A DNA stretch of 21,877 bases from Rhizophagus sp. LPA8_4_AMF. Taxonomy: Eukaryota; Glomeromycota; Glomeromycetes; Glomerales; Glomeraceae. The notes beneath the pieces were generated by a model. That model was not told the origin of the DNA. It was given only the letters and a program-made list of their open reading frames with translations, and searched no databases. The translations under genes and the position numbers were made by a program. This document shows, one piece after another, positions 9,152 through 19,711 of the stretch (the stretch's first letter is position 1; the number at the start of each line of letters is the position of its first letter). The stretch is from assembly GCA_021464525.1 (NCBI GenBank), contig JADRCO010001161.1, positions 1 to 21,877 on the forward strand. Direction: 5' to 3'.

Positions 9152-10463
9152 TAATATATATTTATTGAATTTATTAATTTTTTGTTATTCTTTAAATTTA
9201 TATAATAAATTCTATTTGTAATATATAATTATTATTAAAATCTAATTTTCATCCATTCATATTCAGATTTCATATTGTGCCATTTTGCTAATGTATTTGA
9301 TTCAAACTTTTTTTATTTGCTATGGTTTTTTAAAAATAATCGCTTCTTATGGTTATGGATTTCACAGTTTCTCACAAATTTTAATAAATAAAATATGTAC
9401 AGAATATTGCATCATCAAAAAGATTCAAAATACTATACAGTATATGCATAATCACTAAAAACGCAAATTCTAATTACAGTATCATATCAAAATCTTCTAT
9501 TTTACAACAAAACTACTCAAATACTACTCCAATATTACTATACTAATCCAATATTGTCATTTTTTTAAAAAAAGCTCATTCTCGTTATTTTTGGAACAAA
9601 GTAAGAAACAAATACTCCAAGAAACACAAAGCAAGCTAAAATTAAAGAAAGTACTTAGCCAGAAATGGAGATAAGCGGAAAGTACGATCTGCAGAATTAA
9701 CTAGCGTGGCCTGCCGTAATGTTGCAGCCATTTACAATCTATGTGTCGTAATACTGTATCATGCAACACCCATATTGTAAGTTTGATTTACGGCTTCGTT
9801 ATTAGGGTTGCTATCCGAAATGTCATATGGCCAGTAACCTTAGAATTAACTCCAAATTTAATACTCCTAAAGAAATTGCATAATTTAAAACTTTCACAGT
9901 ATCTTTCAAAAGTTCAATGCTGAAGATTTGAATCAACTATAATTAACTGAATAACGATATGGGTCTGCTTTTGTGCGACTAAAATAAGGTTGGCACAACG
10001 GTACAACTGATTTCTGATTGTGATCCTTCCTATTCCAGTACTATATTAGTAAAAAAGGCCGTGCTCATTTTCAATCATTTACATTGAACAAGTGCGTTGC
10101 ACATGTTGCACGATCGTTTATTATGGGTTTCTATAAAATAAACAAAAGGAAAAAAATTCCTCTTAGTATTTATTATTTACTAAATTCGATTTTACTTTGA
10201 ACAAAGGTTAATTTTTAATAAAAAAAATGGAAATATTAATCATAATAACTTATTTAGGTGGTTTGCAACATACTTTTACCGTAAATTTATTCAAAAATGC
10301 ATTCAATAAGAAAATAGAATTCATCGACACATTGGAGTACGTAATTATAGAAAACCATATATAGAATAATATAGTTGATTGACGGAACATTGTAACTAAA
10401 CCTTAAATAGTATTTATTATAAATTGAATTGATAACGCAGTTAACGCAGTTGTAAATTCAAGA
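9152..10463. other. Intergenic stretch upstream of the F-box gene
   Basis: No supported gene. A plus-strand frame of about 43 codons at 9651-9779 (peptide part RNGDKRKVRSAELTSVACRN) has coding-like composition but no start codon or family match. The rest is AT-rich, with A-runs near 10150 and 10220. Confidence 0.5.
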
Positions 10464-10470
10464 TATAAAA
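10464..10470 (+). promoter_or_regulatory. TATA box of the F-box gene
   Basis: TATAAAA followed by an (AT)n run to 10486, about 143 bp upstream of the ATG at 10613. It is the only good TATA-like match close to the start. The 5' leader that would follow is A/T-rich and pyrimidine-rich (10510-10600). Confidence 0.45.
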
Positions 10471-10612
10471 ATATATATATATATACAACCTTTTAGCGTA
10501 CGCCTAACGTTCACTTTTTTTTTAAAAAAAAAAATCAAAAAAAAAATCAAACCTCTTAATTACATTTTAAAAACTTTTCACTTCGTTTAAAAATCAATTT
10601 AAAATTTTCAAA

Positions 10613-12058
10613 ATGTCTAAACTTTCTGCTGATTGCCTTTTCGAAATTTTTGAATATTTGGCAAATGACAAAAAAAGTTTATATTCTTGTTTATTAGTAA
10701 ATAAACTCTGGTGTAATATTTCTGTAAGAATTTTATGGAGAGATAGTACGAACTATAGTCATCGAACGTTTACAACTTTAATAAAATGTCTTCCAAACGA
10801 AACAAAAGAAATTTTATCCAGGAATACAATTATTTATCCATCAAACCCTATGTTTAATTACGCATCATTTTGTAAAGTTCTCTCAATTTATGAAATTCAA
10901 CTCAAATTTAAATTTCTCATTTGTTCACCAGAACATTTCATTAGAAATTATATAATTTTGGTTGAAATATTAAAATTATTTATGAGACAAATCTCCTCTT
11001 TAAAAAAATTAGATATTCAACCGCACAATAATCTTCCGAATATAAATTTTACTTCATTCCCTGGAGCAGAAAATTGTTTAAAAAATATCACAGAATTGCA
11101 ACTTTTTTCATATATTAATTCCGAATTTTTTTATCATCTAACTCAATACTGTCAAAATATAAAATCACTTACAATAGAATTTTGTGATAATATTATTTCG
11201 GATGGATTAAAAGATTTTTTATTTTCTATTCAAAAAAATTTAAAATATTTTTATATTATACAATCTGATAAAAGTCCTGACCTGACAGATTTGGTTTCTT
11301 CATTTACAACAAAACTTTATAATACTGTAAACAAATTTCATTACAGTACATATAATGTCTCATTCTCATTTATCAATAATTTCACGAATTTACAAGTACT
11401 CGATATAGAAAATTTTGATTCAACAGATGTTTTTGAAAATTTAGCACCTTTTATTTTTCCATATTTAAAAACTTTAAGAATTGATATTTATACAATTAAT
11501 ACTAAATTAGCAATCAAATTTTTAGAAAACAACGGAAAGAACTTAGAAGAATTTTCTTTTTGTGAAACGACAGGTGAAAACGATAATTTATTAAATTTAG
11601 CGATAGCAAAGTTTTGTGTTAATCTTAAAGAACTTTCTACTGGGTTCAAAAATAATGAATTGGAGACATTGAAAACTGTTTTAAACGCTTGCAAACATTT
11701 AGAAATTATTAAACTTTGGATTGGAGAAGTCGATTTACTGACCGAGAAGATAGCATTGGAAGTGGTTGCAAATTATTCACCTAAAAATTTGAATAGAATA
11801 GAATTATTATACCAACACCAGTCTTATACGGAAAAATTACGTCCTGAAATGTTAGATTCATTTTTTATAAGTTGGACCAAACGTGTACCATACTTTCCAA
11901 TCAGTATAATTATTAAGAGACTTGATGTTACTGAAAGCTTAGATAGTGATGAAGAAAATTTAAATATAATTGACAAATATATTAGATTAAACGTTGTTAA
12001 GCAATTTATACTTTTAACAGAAATGGGTGGGTTTTATTTTGAGAGTGTCATCAGGTAA
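10613..12058 (+). CDS. F-box protein with leucine-rich C-terminal region (481 aa)
   Basis: Single uninterrupted frame with an ATG in AAAATG context. Residues ~3-45 are an F-box: LSADCLFEIFEYLAND, then YSCLLVNKLWCNISV and the ILWRD motif that closes many fungal F-boxes. The F-box binds SKP1 and so links to the SCF ubiquitin ligase (family knowledge). The remainder is a series of degenerate leucine-rich repeats, for example TNLQVLDIENF, PYLKTLRIDIY, KNLEEFSF, VNLKELS and KHLEIIKLWI at about 260-370, which would bind the substrate. The length of about 480 is usual for the large F-box families of Glomeromycotina. No signal peptide or membrane segment. The stop codon overlaps a donor-like AG|GTAAAC string, so a spliced longer form is possible, but no convincing next exon follows. 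An AATAAA lies at 12543-12548. The substrate is unknown. Confidence 0.9.
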   Translation: MSKLSADCLFEIFEYLANDKKSLYSCLLVNKLWCNISVRILWRDSTNYSHRTFTTLIKCLPNETKEILSRNTIIYPSNPMFNYASFCKVLSIYEIQLKFKFLICSPEHFIRNYIILVEILKLFMRQISSLKKLDIQPHNNLPNINFTSFPGAENCLKNITELQLFSYINSEFFYHLTQYCQNIKSLTIEFCDNIISDGLKDFLFSIQKNLKYFYIIQSDKSPDLTDLVSSFTTKLYNTVNKFHYSTYNVSFSFINNFTNLQVLDIENFDSTDVFENLAPFIFPYLKTLRIDIYTINTKLAIKFLENNGKNLEEFSFCETTGENDNLLNLAIAKFCVNLKELSTGFKNNELETLKTVLNACKHLEIIKLWIGEVDLLTEKIALEVVANYSPKNLNRIELLYQHQSYTEKLRPEMLDSFFISWTKRVPYFPISIIIKRLDVTESLDSDEENLNIIDKYIRLNVVKQFILLTEMGGFYFESVIR

Positions 12059-12598
12059 ACAGATAGACAGTACATTAACTATCTAGATTTTACGCAGAAA
12101 TTTGCCGATTTCGATTTCCGACGATATATGCCGATTTGTTTTGATTTGCGATATGAATCTTGATATTGAAGAGAGAAATAATTTTTTTTTTTACATAGAA
12201 ATTTTATAGTTTTTTTATTTTATATATATTTTATTTATTTTATTTATTTTATATATATTTATATTCTTTACAAATAACTTATATGACATTGTATGCTTCA
12301 TTGATTTTTATTAACATTTATAACAGAATATTAGTTTTCTTTCTTTGTATTTTCGCGTACACACCGATTATAGATAGACAAATACAAAGAGATTTATTAG
12401 AAAAAGAGATGCAAATTCTCTATATATACTGTATATGTCCTTCGAAGAATATCTGTAGAATAACGAAGAATATTTAACCTTTTTCCTACAAATACCTAAA
12501 AATCGTCCTTTGTAAACATAAATCAGTTATCATTTAACCTCCAATAAAGCATACATTGTTTCTACATAATTTTCATATTTCCTAGTGTTGATATTTTG
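12059..12598. other. 3' flank of the F-box gene
   Basis: It starts with short degenerate repeats of TTGCCGATTT/ATTTCCGA (12100-12160), then TTTTATTTATTTTATATAT runs (12210-12260). AATAAA at 12543 is a possible poly(A) signal. The 64-codon frame at 12283-12477 has no recognisable content. Confidence 0.5.
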
Positions 12599-12778
12599 CT
12601 ATTTTCTTGTATTCACAGACAAATTCTCAGGTGAGACCGCAGTATGAACGAGAAAGTCGTTTGAATTCTTACCGATTTTAGAAAAATCTTGAATTATCCC
12701 ATCAAACAACACTGCATTGTGATAGTATAAAGGCGAAATAAATGGTGTTATAATATTTATTATGAATTCGATGGTAAA
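12599..12778 (-). pseudogene. Coding remnant of unknown family (59 codons, no start)
   Basis: One minus-strand frame is open from 12778 to a TAG at 12601-12599, without any ATG. The peptide looks like protein rather than AT-rich noise: it includes PFISPLYYHNAVLFDGIIQD and then FLVHTAVSPENLSVNTRK. A donor-like GGTAAGAAT falls in the middle, so it may have been an exon with a shorter right end. No upstream exon that would supply a start was found. The family is not recognised. It is most likely a fossil exon of a lost gene or transposon, but chance openness over 60 codons cannot be excluded. Confidence 0.35.
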
Positions 12779-13450
12779 TTATTTTTGTTGTAAAAATAAA
12801 AAAAAAATTTGAAGAAATATTATAATTTGTATCTTTTAAAAAGAAAGTGTAGAACAAAATTTAATGACAAACGAAAAGAAAGAATGAACATATATAATAA
12901 GTATTCCTCCAAAAATTAGCATACCTTTATCACCTTTTTGCGCACAATGCTGGCCCAAAGTCATCATAATGTTGCCCAAAATCGACATTATATTTCGAAA
13001 GGTCCAACCTCGAGTACATTCTATTTTTGCCGCAGCAAAGGTTTTAAAATTTTCCCATTATTGACTAATAATTGTAGTAATAATTGAAGATTGGTGCATT
13101 GAACGAATGGACTAAAAATTTGTAATTACTGACATGTTGATTCAACTGGCTGGTTATATTAGAAATTAAATAAGCTTATATCACGTATATATAGGCCATT
13201 CTCAAGTATCTCCTTCAATTTGATTAGGTAGTGATGTCATTGTGCTCAAGTATTAATGAGATTATATGGCAGTTGAGCACGCCTTTTTTTAGATTGACAT
13301 AAATTTTAAGTAACGGATTTTTCTAACAATGATAACTCGAGTAAAAGTTAAAAGGCAATACGTATTTTATCAAATCTCTAATATCAATTTAAAAATTTCT
13401 TGCATTAAAGTAAAATAATAATTTTTCTATGTGAAAAAAAAAAATCTTGG
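12779..13450. other. Intergenic stretch with one weak open frame
   Basis: A minus-strand frame without a start is open at about 12836-13060 (part: KIECTRGWTFRNIMSILGN). A competing frame on the same strand starts with an ATG at 13019 and gives 29 residues. The two conflict, and neither resembles a known family. I see no repeat array or RNA gene. Confidence 0.4.
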
Positions 13451-14084
13451 CTAAGAATTGTTCTTTAACTAATGATAAAAAAGATAAAAAATTTAAAAAT
13501 TATGGAAATGATTGGATGGACAATACACTCACGTGCATAAAATATTCGTATAATAAGCGTTTTTTTTTCATTTTTTCTAATTGCTGAATTTGTTCACTTG
13601 ATAACCACCTTAAGCAAGCATCCTAACTTTGTTATTGGTAAAGTCTGCTAGTTCTAGAGGGAGAATTGGCTATGTCTTCTTTACCATTAAATAAATATTT
13701 GGCACACTATTAACAATTTCTTCTTTCTCATAATAGGTAAATACAGAACCTACATCAAGAAATTTTTTTAGAGGATATATATCAATGAAAAGGTCAAATG
13801 ATATACCATTGAAGAGCAGGTAAACCAACGAATTTTTATAGTCTGGATCAACGATATGATAATGACTAAAATTATTTATGGCTTGGATCTATCCTATACG
13901 ACTACAGATACTAACTTATATTTTCATTTAGTGACCCAATAGATTTTAATGCAGAAATTGGTAAATGTGCTAAACGGGATGGTGTAAATTTCTACAAGTA
14001 TTTACAATATGAGTCAATAATTTTTTTAATTAAAAACGAAATTTTCCGAAATATAATGCTAAATAATAATATTAGCACTAGCAT
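13451..14084 (-). pseudogene. Four-exon coding remnant of unknown family, upstream part broken by a TAG
   Basis: Minus-strand exons 13991-13912, 13865-13685, 13622-13533 and 13468-13451 join in phase to 122 codons plus stop. The introns are 46, 62 and 64 bp, the size of those in the other genes here; the last has a perfect GTGAGT donor and a poly-pyrimidine ATTAG acceptor. Peptide pieces include KFTPSRLAHLPISALKSIGS, NGISFDLFIDIYPLKKFLDV and DACLRWLSSEQIQQLEKMKK. The same frame continues upstream to an ATG at 14084, interrupted by one TAG at 13994-13992, with a hydrophobic leader (MLVLILLFSII). Either that TAG is a nonsense mutation in a small 153-codon protein, or it is the AG of a splice acceptor and earlier exons are lost. 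No family is recognised. Confidence 0.5.
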
Positions 14085-14287
14085 GTGATCATCGCCACAT
14101 GACTGCTACAAGTCACATGCCAGTAACGTACTTCGTGCACATACTTCTGAATGTACAAAACTGTAATATGAATCAATCTATTGCCAAATCAATCAAACGT
14201 TGAACATACATACACGTATTTGTTGGGTAAGATTTGAAACTCGCATTTTATTTCAATGGATTTTCGGATCCTTCTTGATATCGTATT

Positions 14288-14986
14288 CACCCATTTTACC
14301 GATACCTATTTCACCGACATAAAAATTTACCGACTTCACTTTGCTGGTTTACCATTTCACCGACATCAACATTCTTCCGAAACCATTTCAACGAATCACT
14401 ATTTTGCCGATAGCCACATGATTGATGTAATATCATGAAATTTTGGTTTTAAAATTTTTTGATAATATCCTATATATTTTTAATTATTTTATTTTTTACT
14501 ATGTATAATACAATGTACAGTATTTCAGTCGTTTTCTAATCAATAAGGTTTTCACCGAATAATAATAATACTTTATTATTTTATGAAATAACTATTATAA
14601 AATTGGATGTTATTTATTGAATAAATTTTTAAAACTTTATTATTGCAATTTGAAAGTTACATAAGCCTACAATTTTTTAAAGCAACAAATTTTTCATTAT
14701 TAATTGTAATTACAAATGTTATGAGCAATTCCCCTTAAAAAGCCAAGAGAACGATTATAACGATCAAAATTAAGGCACAGTAAGGAGTAGTGAGGTTCGG
14801 TCTAATTGATGAAATTACAATAAATTTTGCAAGTTCCTTGAAAATAGTTCTACACCATAAATTTCCGGTTAATTTTTATGTCGGTAAAATGGCATTTCGG
14901 TAAAACGAAAGTTAGGTAATTTTTCATGTTGAAAAAATTGAAGTCAGCAAAATGGTGTCGGTTAATTTCATACCGATGAAAATGGC
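14288..14986. mobile_element. Degenerate transposon-like unit with inverted clusters of an ACCGA motif
   Basis: The left cluster (14288-14415) repeats CATTTTACCGA/ATTTCACCGACAT about seven times. The right cluster (14863-14986) repeats its reverse complement (TCGGTAAAATGG-like). The best inverted match pairs the left TCACCGACATAAAAATTTACCG with the region around 14863-14888. Multiple short subterminal repeats in opposite orientation at two ends, about 450 bp apart, suit a non-autonomous DNA transposon. The termini and target duplication are not resolved. The interior has no coding frame. Confidence 0.5.
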
Positions 14987-16116
14987 TGTCTGTACCATCG
15001 TAACCTATGTAACGATTGTAACGTACTGTACATTATATTCCATGTGGCGTCCTGATATAAAGAATTTCGAGCATGTTCCCATCAAGAATATTGGTATGCA
15101 CAAGGCACTCCCGAAAAAATTGACATAAGTTTTAACTTATCATTAGAATTTGATTTATAGAACTTAAAATATCAATATATCAACATCTAAATAATATCAA
15201 TATGCAAACACCAAGTAAAGATGGTTCATAATTTTTCGCAACTATAGAGGATCATAACTCCCTTTATTCATTTTACACGAACGACCTCTAAACAACTTTA
15301 TCTGTATTTTCTACAGTATCTAATTTTTTTAAACGCAAATTCCAATAAGTTCCATGATTTGGAGTTATAAATTTCGTGAATGTGCTATTTTAGTGATCTT
15401 TACGGATATGTAAAACATGATATCCAGATCTAAAAGCTCAAGATTCACTTAATTCATAAAGATGGTATGACTTGGCCATGATTTAAGTCAAGATTGAATA
15501 TATAAAGTATCAGGCATTGTTCAACAAATTTTCATGCTCAGTTTCCAATCTCCCAATTTTTTAATAATAACAATTTCTACTTAAAAGTCGTAAAGATAGA
15601 AGTATATACAAGGGTAAGACGCGTCGTCACAGATTTAGATTTGCGTTAATCCGTATAATTTGAGGCAAGTCGTTAATTTGCTAATGTCATACGGCAGAAA
15701 GTGACATTTATTCGTGAAAAAATTTCAAACAATTCTTACAAAATCTTAGTACAGTTAATAAAACATACCGTATATATCTAGCGTCCCCCATCCTAAGATT
15801 GAAATTTCGCAGAGAGTAAGGTCGGATATATTGATTGGGCCAAAGTGGAGCAAAGAAATAACAGTAAATAAGGTAACCTAAATTTTAAATATTTTGAGAT
15901 GTATTTGTTATTAAATAATTTTTTGTTGAAGGTTTGATAGAACTAGTTTTTCTACATAGTAAGCAAGCATGTCAGTACATCCATAGAATAATACTAATAG
16001 GTTGAATATGTGGCACGAGAAATTTCAGATTGAAAGTTGTAAAAATTTATCAACAGCCTAATTCGATCGTTTCGGTATTTAAAAAAAATATACATTCGTC
16101 CGTATGACCAATCTAT
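14987..16116. other. Intergenic stretch, no gene seen
   Basis: Less extreme in A+T than the other spacers (for example 15610-15720 and 15780-15860), but no frame, repeat array or RNA gene could be supported on either strand. Confidence 0.5.
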
Positions 16117-16139
16117 CGGAACTTTCATTATAAGTTCCG
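16117..16139. repeat. Perfect 8 bp hairpin in the 3' flank of the orphan gene
   Basis: CGGAACTT and AAGTTCCG are separated by a 7 nt loop. It lies about 90 bp beyond the stop codon of the minus-strand gene and 55 bp beyond its AATAAA. It may be part of the 3' flank only; function is unknown. Confidence 0.4.
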
Positions 16140-16194
16140 AACCGAAAGGTTACGTGAACCGAGAAACCATTTTACTAATTAATGATTCAAATAT

Positions 16195-16200
16195 TTTATT
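16195..16200 (-). terminator. Poly(A) signal AATAAA of the orphan gene
   Basis: AATAAA on the minus strand, about 28 nt past the TAA stop at 16230-16228. Position and motif fit a eukaryotic cleavage signal; the surrounding A+T richness lowers its weight. Confidence 0.4.
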
Positions 16201-16227
16201 TATACTTTGATAACAAAAATAATGATT

Positions 16228-17980
16228 TTATTTTTTAACATTCTTAAGAAATGTAATACGATTAATTTGTTCTTGTTCTAAAAAATGATTAATAATCTCA
16301 ATTTCATCATTATTAAAATTTCTATTCTTTAAAATTTTTATAATATCATTCTTCAATTTCATAAAACTATAATTAATTAATATATTTTTTTCTCTCAATT
16401 TTTCAGTATATAACTTAGTAAAATTTAATTCTATCATCAAAAGACTTAAGCAAATAAAAATCATATCATCTCTAGGTTTCACCCATTCAGATTGAACTTT
16501 CTTAATACCATCAATCGTTTTTATAAATTTAATATGTATATCTTCCATCATATTAACAAAATTTTCGTTCTTATCATTTTTAGAAATTGATAAAAATAAT
16601 TTGTTAATATTATCTTCTCTTTTTCTTCTTTGATTTCTGAAGAATAATAACCAATCAGATGGGGAGAATTCAACAATGGTTTTAATATCTTTTATATGAC
16701 GTTCTCTTTGTGTCCATAAATCGTTTCCATAATATTTTAATAAGGATTTATAAGAGGTCCTTATATTATTCACATTATCCGATATTAGTTCTAAGTCATA
16801 ACGTGGACTTATTTTTAATTTATTTAAGCAATAGTCGTTTGGGCTGATTAAAGCTAAAGTAAAAAAAAAAAAAAAAAAAATAAAAAAAGATTAAATAAAC
16901 GAGTACAAATATGTTGTGATCAAAATTACTTACAAATATTAAGTGAAGCGGCTTCATTTTCCAATGTTATGAGCCAATCTACATCATCTTTGAAAATTAG
17001 ATGATGCGCTTTTGATAGACACTATAGGACATATGTATAATAATTAATAACAATACATACAATACATACAATACATACAATACATACCTTAACTTCACAA
17101 TCTTCATTAGTTATTCTATTTGTTCTATCAATACTATATTTACAATGTTCATCAGGTATACTAATAGAACCTAAAAAAAGAATAAAAGCTACGATCATGC
17201 AATAATAATGTTTTGCGCATGTATTTCTTACTTTTTCCACAAAATTTTTCAACGTTGAGTTAGCAACAATATCAGCAGTAGCGTAAGCATCATCATCATC
17301 ATATGTAGAATCGTCAACATTTTTTTCTTTCTTCCTTCTTTTTCTTACAGCACTACTACCAGCAGATATACTAGATGTTGATTCATCATTTATATCTTTG
17401 TATATCATTGGTACATAAAGTAAAAATAAATTATTGGGTAAGTATGGTTTAATTATAAATTATTAATTTCTTTAAAAAAAAAAAATAAATAAATAAATTT
17501 TTTCTTACTATCAAAATTATTATGGATATAATTCAGTTCATCAATTTCGTTCAATTGTACGGTAAATTTTAATTGACGTAATAATTGTTTATCATGTACA
17601 TCTTCAATTTCCACATCAAAGTCTCTAATAAAATCATTACCTAATATAAATCCAAACTTTTCATCATCCTCCCCTTCGATATAATTTACGACTAAAATTT
17701 TTTTTAACGTAATACTCATTTTTTCAGCTCCAAGTAATATATGAAAATCCATTAAGATACCTTCAATATCATCATAATTAATTTCATTATATTGATCCTT
17801 ATTGTTATTATAAGAAGTTTTGGTCAATTTTTTAATTAAACATTTCGTATCAATTTGATGTTTTTTCAATCTATTTAATGATATTATAGAATTCTTTCTT
17901 GTAGTATCTAGGATACCATTAAATGGGAATATATTTGTAAAATATTGATATCTAAAACCGTATTTTTTATTAATTAACAT
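16228..17980 (-). CDS. Orphan protein of 497 aa, four exons, one hydrophobic segment
   Basis: Exons on the minus strand: 17980-17509, 17395-17088, 17021-16934, 16853-16228, giving 1,494 nt (497 codons plus stop). The introns are 113, 66, 80 bp; donors GTAAGA, GTATGT, GTAAGT; acceptors end AAAG, ATAG, TTAG. Phases agree at all three junctions. I do not recognise the family. Residues 1-157 are mixed alpha/beta with an acidic patch (EGEDDEKFG). Residues 174-182 (VRKRRKKEK) look like a nuclear-localisation or membrane-proximal basic patch, followed by a DDDD stretch. Residues ~223-237 (MIVAFILFLGSISI) are a possible single membrane segment. The C-terminal ~270 residues are charged and helical. 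The first ATG was chosen because the frame upstream stays open about 27 codons without another ATG; an extra 5' exon ending near 18054 is possible. The basic patch and the hydrophobic stretch point to different locations, so localisation is unresolved. Confidence 0.7.
16861..16891. repeat. Poly-A/T tract in intron 3 of the orphan gene
   Basis: On the coding strand this is a long T run interrupted once by an A, immediately before the ACTTTAG acceptor, so it serves as an extended polypyrimidine tract. Confidence 0.6.
17047..17088. repeat. Short tandem repeat (ATACATACA) in intron 2 of the orphan gene
   Basis: Four to five copies of a 9 bp unit, TACATACAA on the plus strand, directly after the GT donor. 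It creates an artificial Cys-Ile-Val repeat when read through. Confidence 0.7.
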
Positions 17981-18441
17981 TTTTACAAAACGAACTTTAA
18001 GTATGGTGTACAGTTCGGACCAAAAGTTTTTACGGTTAAAAGATGTGATATTCTGATTGATAACATCAAAAAAAAAAAAAAAAAATTTAAATTACAACGA
18101 TCAGCAGAAATTCCCAAAATTGAAATGTTTTTTTGATATTATATAATAAAAGCACATGATGAACTTATTTAAAAAAGTGGTTAGTATTTATTGCTCGGCT
18201 CCTACTCCCCCCCCCCCTTTGAATTTTTCTATTGTTGTTAATTCTCATGAAGGTTAAACAAACTTTTTTTAATTTGGGTTCATTTAATCATTTAAAAGAT
18301 CAAATTTGTTTAAAATAAATCCATAAAAAAAAAAAAAAAATTTAAATATCTTTATTTAAAACGCCTGATAATTTTTAGTAATTTGGATCTTTCTTTTTTC
18401 TTTTTTTTTTTTTTTATTTTATATTTATTTTGAAAAAAATA

Positions 18442-18484
<43 letters not shown>

Positions 18485-18595
18485 TTTTTAAAAAAAAAAT
18501 ATTTTTTTTTTTTTTTATATACCGTTGTTGATTTTAATCGCTTAAACATTAACTCCATATCTGATTAAGAATAATTCTAATATTTTTTAAGGAAA
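17981..18595. repeat. Homopolymer-rich region upstream of the orphan gene
   Basis: 18 A at 18068-18085, 11 C at 18207-18217, A runs near 18325-18340, T and A runs through 18390-18515, including 34 consecutive T at 18445-18478. The lysine-rich frame across this region is an artefact of the homopolymers. A (TA)-rich string near 18138-18148 could serve as a promoter for the minus-strand gene, but the evidence is weak. Confidence 0.7.
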
Positions 18596-18596
18596 T

Positions 18597-18682
18597 TATC
18601 CGGATGGTAATCCGGATCCGAAAAATCGGATTATCCGCTAATGAATAATCGGAAGATCCGAAGGATACGGATCGATCGGTAC
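18597..18682. repeat. Cluster of ATCCG/CGGAT motifs
   Basis: About ten copies of ATCCG or its complement in 86 bp, in both orientations (TTATCCGGAT, AATCCGGATCCG, CGGATTATCCG, GATCCGAAGGAT). The local G+C is clearly above the surroundings and several short stems can form. It may be a MITE remnant or a protein-binding cluster. Confidence 0.5.
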
Positions 18683-19438
18683 TTTTTCTCCATACGGTAA
18701 ATAAATTTTTGTGAATGAAATACCATATATACCTTTAAAAAAAAACAACAATAACAAGTTACAACAATAAATGATTATTTATTATAAAGTAATAGTAATA
18801 TATGACTGTATTATTTTTATTATTATTATTATTATTATTATTTAAATATTTACAATGTTTCCATTATAATAGTCAAATATGTATATTTATATAAAAATAA
18901 AATATCACTTTCTTTATATTTAATTGGTTTAAAAAATTTTTTTAGGTTACAACGGTTTAATAACGGTTACACCGGTTAATCAACTGATACACCCTCACGT
19001 GATTCATTTTTCATTTTTTAATTTACATTTTTAATTTTATGTTACGTTACTTATTAAACATAATTCGATTAGAGGCGTGGGCATCTAATGTTTACATAAT
19101 TATTAAACTTCATTATTATACTATATCTAGAAAACATTTAAAATATGTATAACCTTTTTTAAAATAAAAAATTTTAATAAAAGTAAATAACGTATAATCG
19201 AATAATATTTTACGTTTAACAAAATAAATTTGTTATCATTTTACTATTCTTATCTGCTGACGTAATTTTTCCATCTAATTATCTTAGTATTATGCACGTT
19301 TATATTCGTCATATTCCCTCAGTTTTTTATTTCATTTTTTTTGAATATCTTTTTTTTTTTAAAAAAAAAAAAAAATGTGAAATTAAATTATTAATTAAAT
19401 TAATTAAATTATAAATGTTACTCCATCTAATTACCCCC
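18683..19438. other. AT-rich stretch with simple repeats, no gene
   Basis: (TTA)n microsatellite at about 18816-18843, short ACGGTT repeats at 18951-18980, T9 directly followed by A14 at about 19351-19375, and AATTAAATT repeats at 19382-19411. No frame of interest on either strand. Confidence 0.6.
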
Positions 19439-19711
19439 TTACGCAGGTTAAATTACTACGTTAAATTACTTCTTTACGCAAGTTAAATTAAATTATTTTT
19501 TACGAACGCTAGATTACCACTTATGCACACTAGATTGTCACTTACGAACGTTAGATTCCCTCTTACGCACACTAAAATTACCTCTTACGCACACTACGAT
19601 TGCATTAAATTACCTCTTACTCACGCTACGATTATTTCTTACACACATTAAATTACCTCTTACGCACGCTAGATTACCTTTACGCACTAGATTACCATTT
19701 ACGCACGCTAC
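19439..19711. repeat. Degenerate tandem array of a TTACGCACGCTAGATTACC unit
   Basis: About twelve copies of TTACGCA or a one- to two-base variant, each followed by CGCTA/CACTA and a GATTACC or AAATTACCTC segment, at irregular 15-30 bp spacing. It is non-coding minisatellite DNA. Units are too diverged and irregular for a CRISPR array. Confidence 0.75.

Noticed and set aside
9741..9923. Plus-strand 60-codon frame
   Set aside because: No motif, no promoter or splice support; a different frame of the same DNA (9651-9779) looks more protein-like but is also unsupported.
12836..13060. Minus-strand open frame of about 75 codons without a start
   Set aside because: A second frame on the same strand competes for the same DNA, and the last third is AT-rich noise; kept only as a note in the spacer entry.
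18352..18558. Minus-strand lysine-rich frame
   Set aside because: Produced entirely by T homopolymers.
19439..19711. Possible CRISPR array
   Set aside because: Units are diverged, spacing is irregular, there are no unique spacers of equal length, and the genome is eukaryotic.
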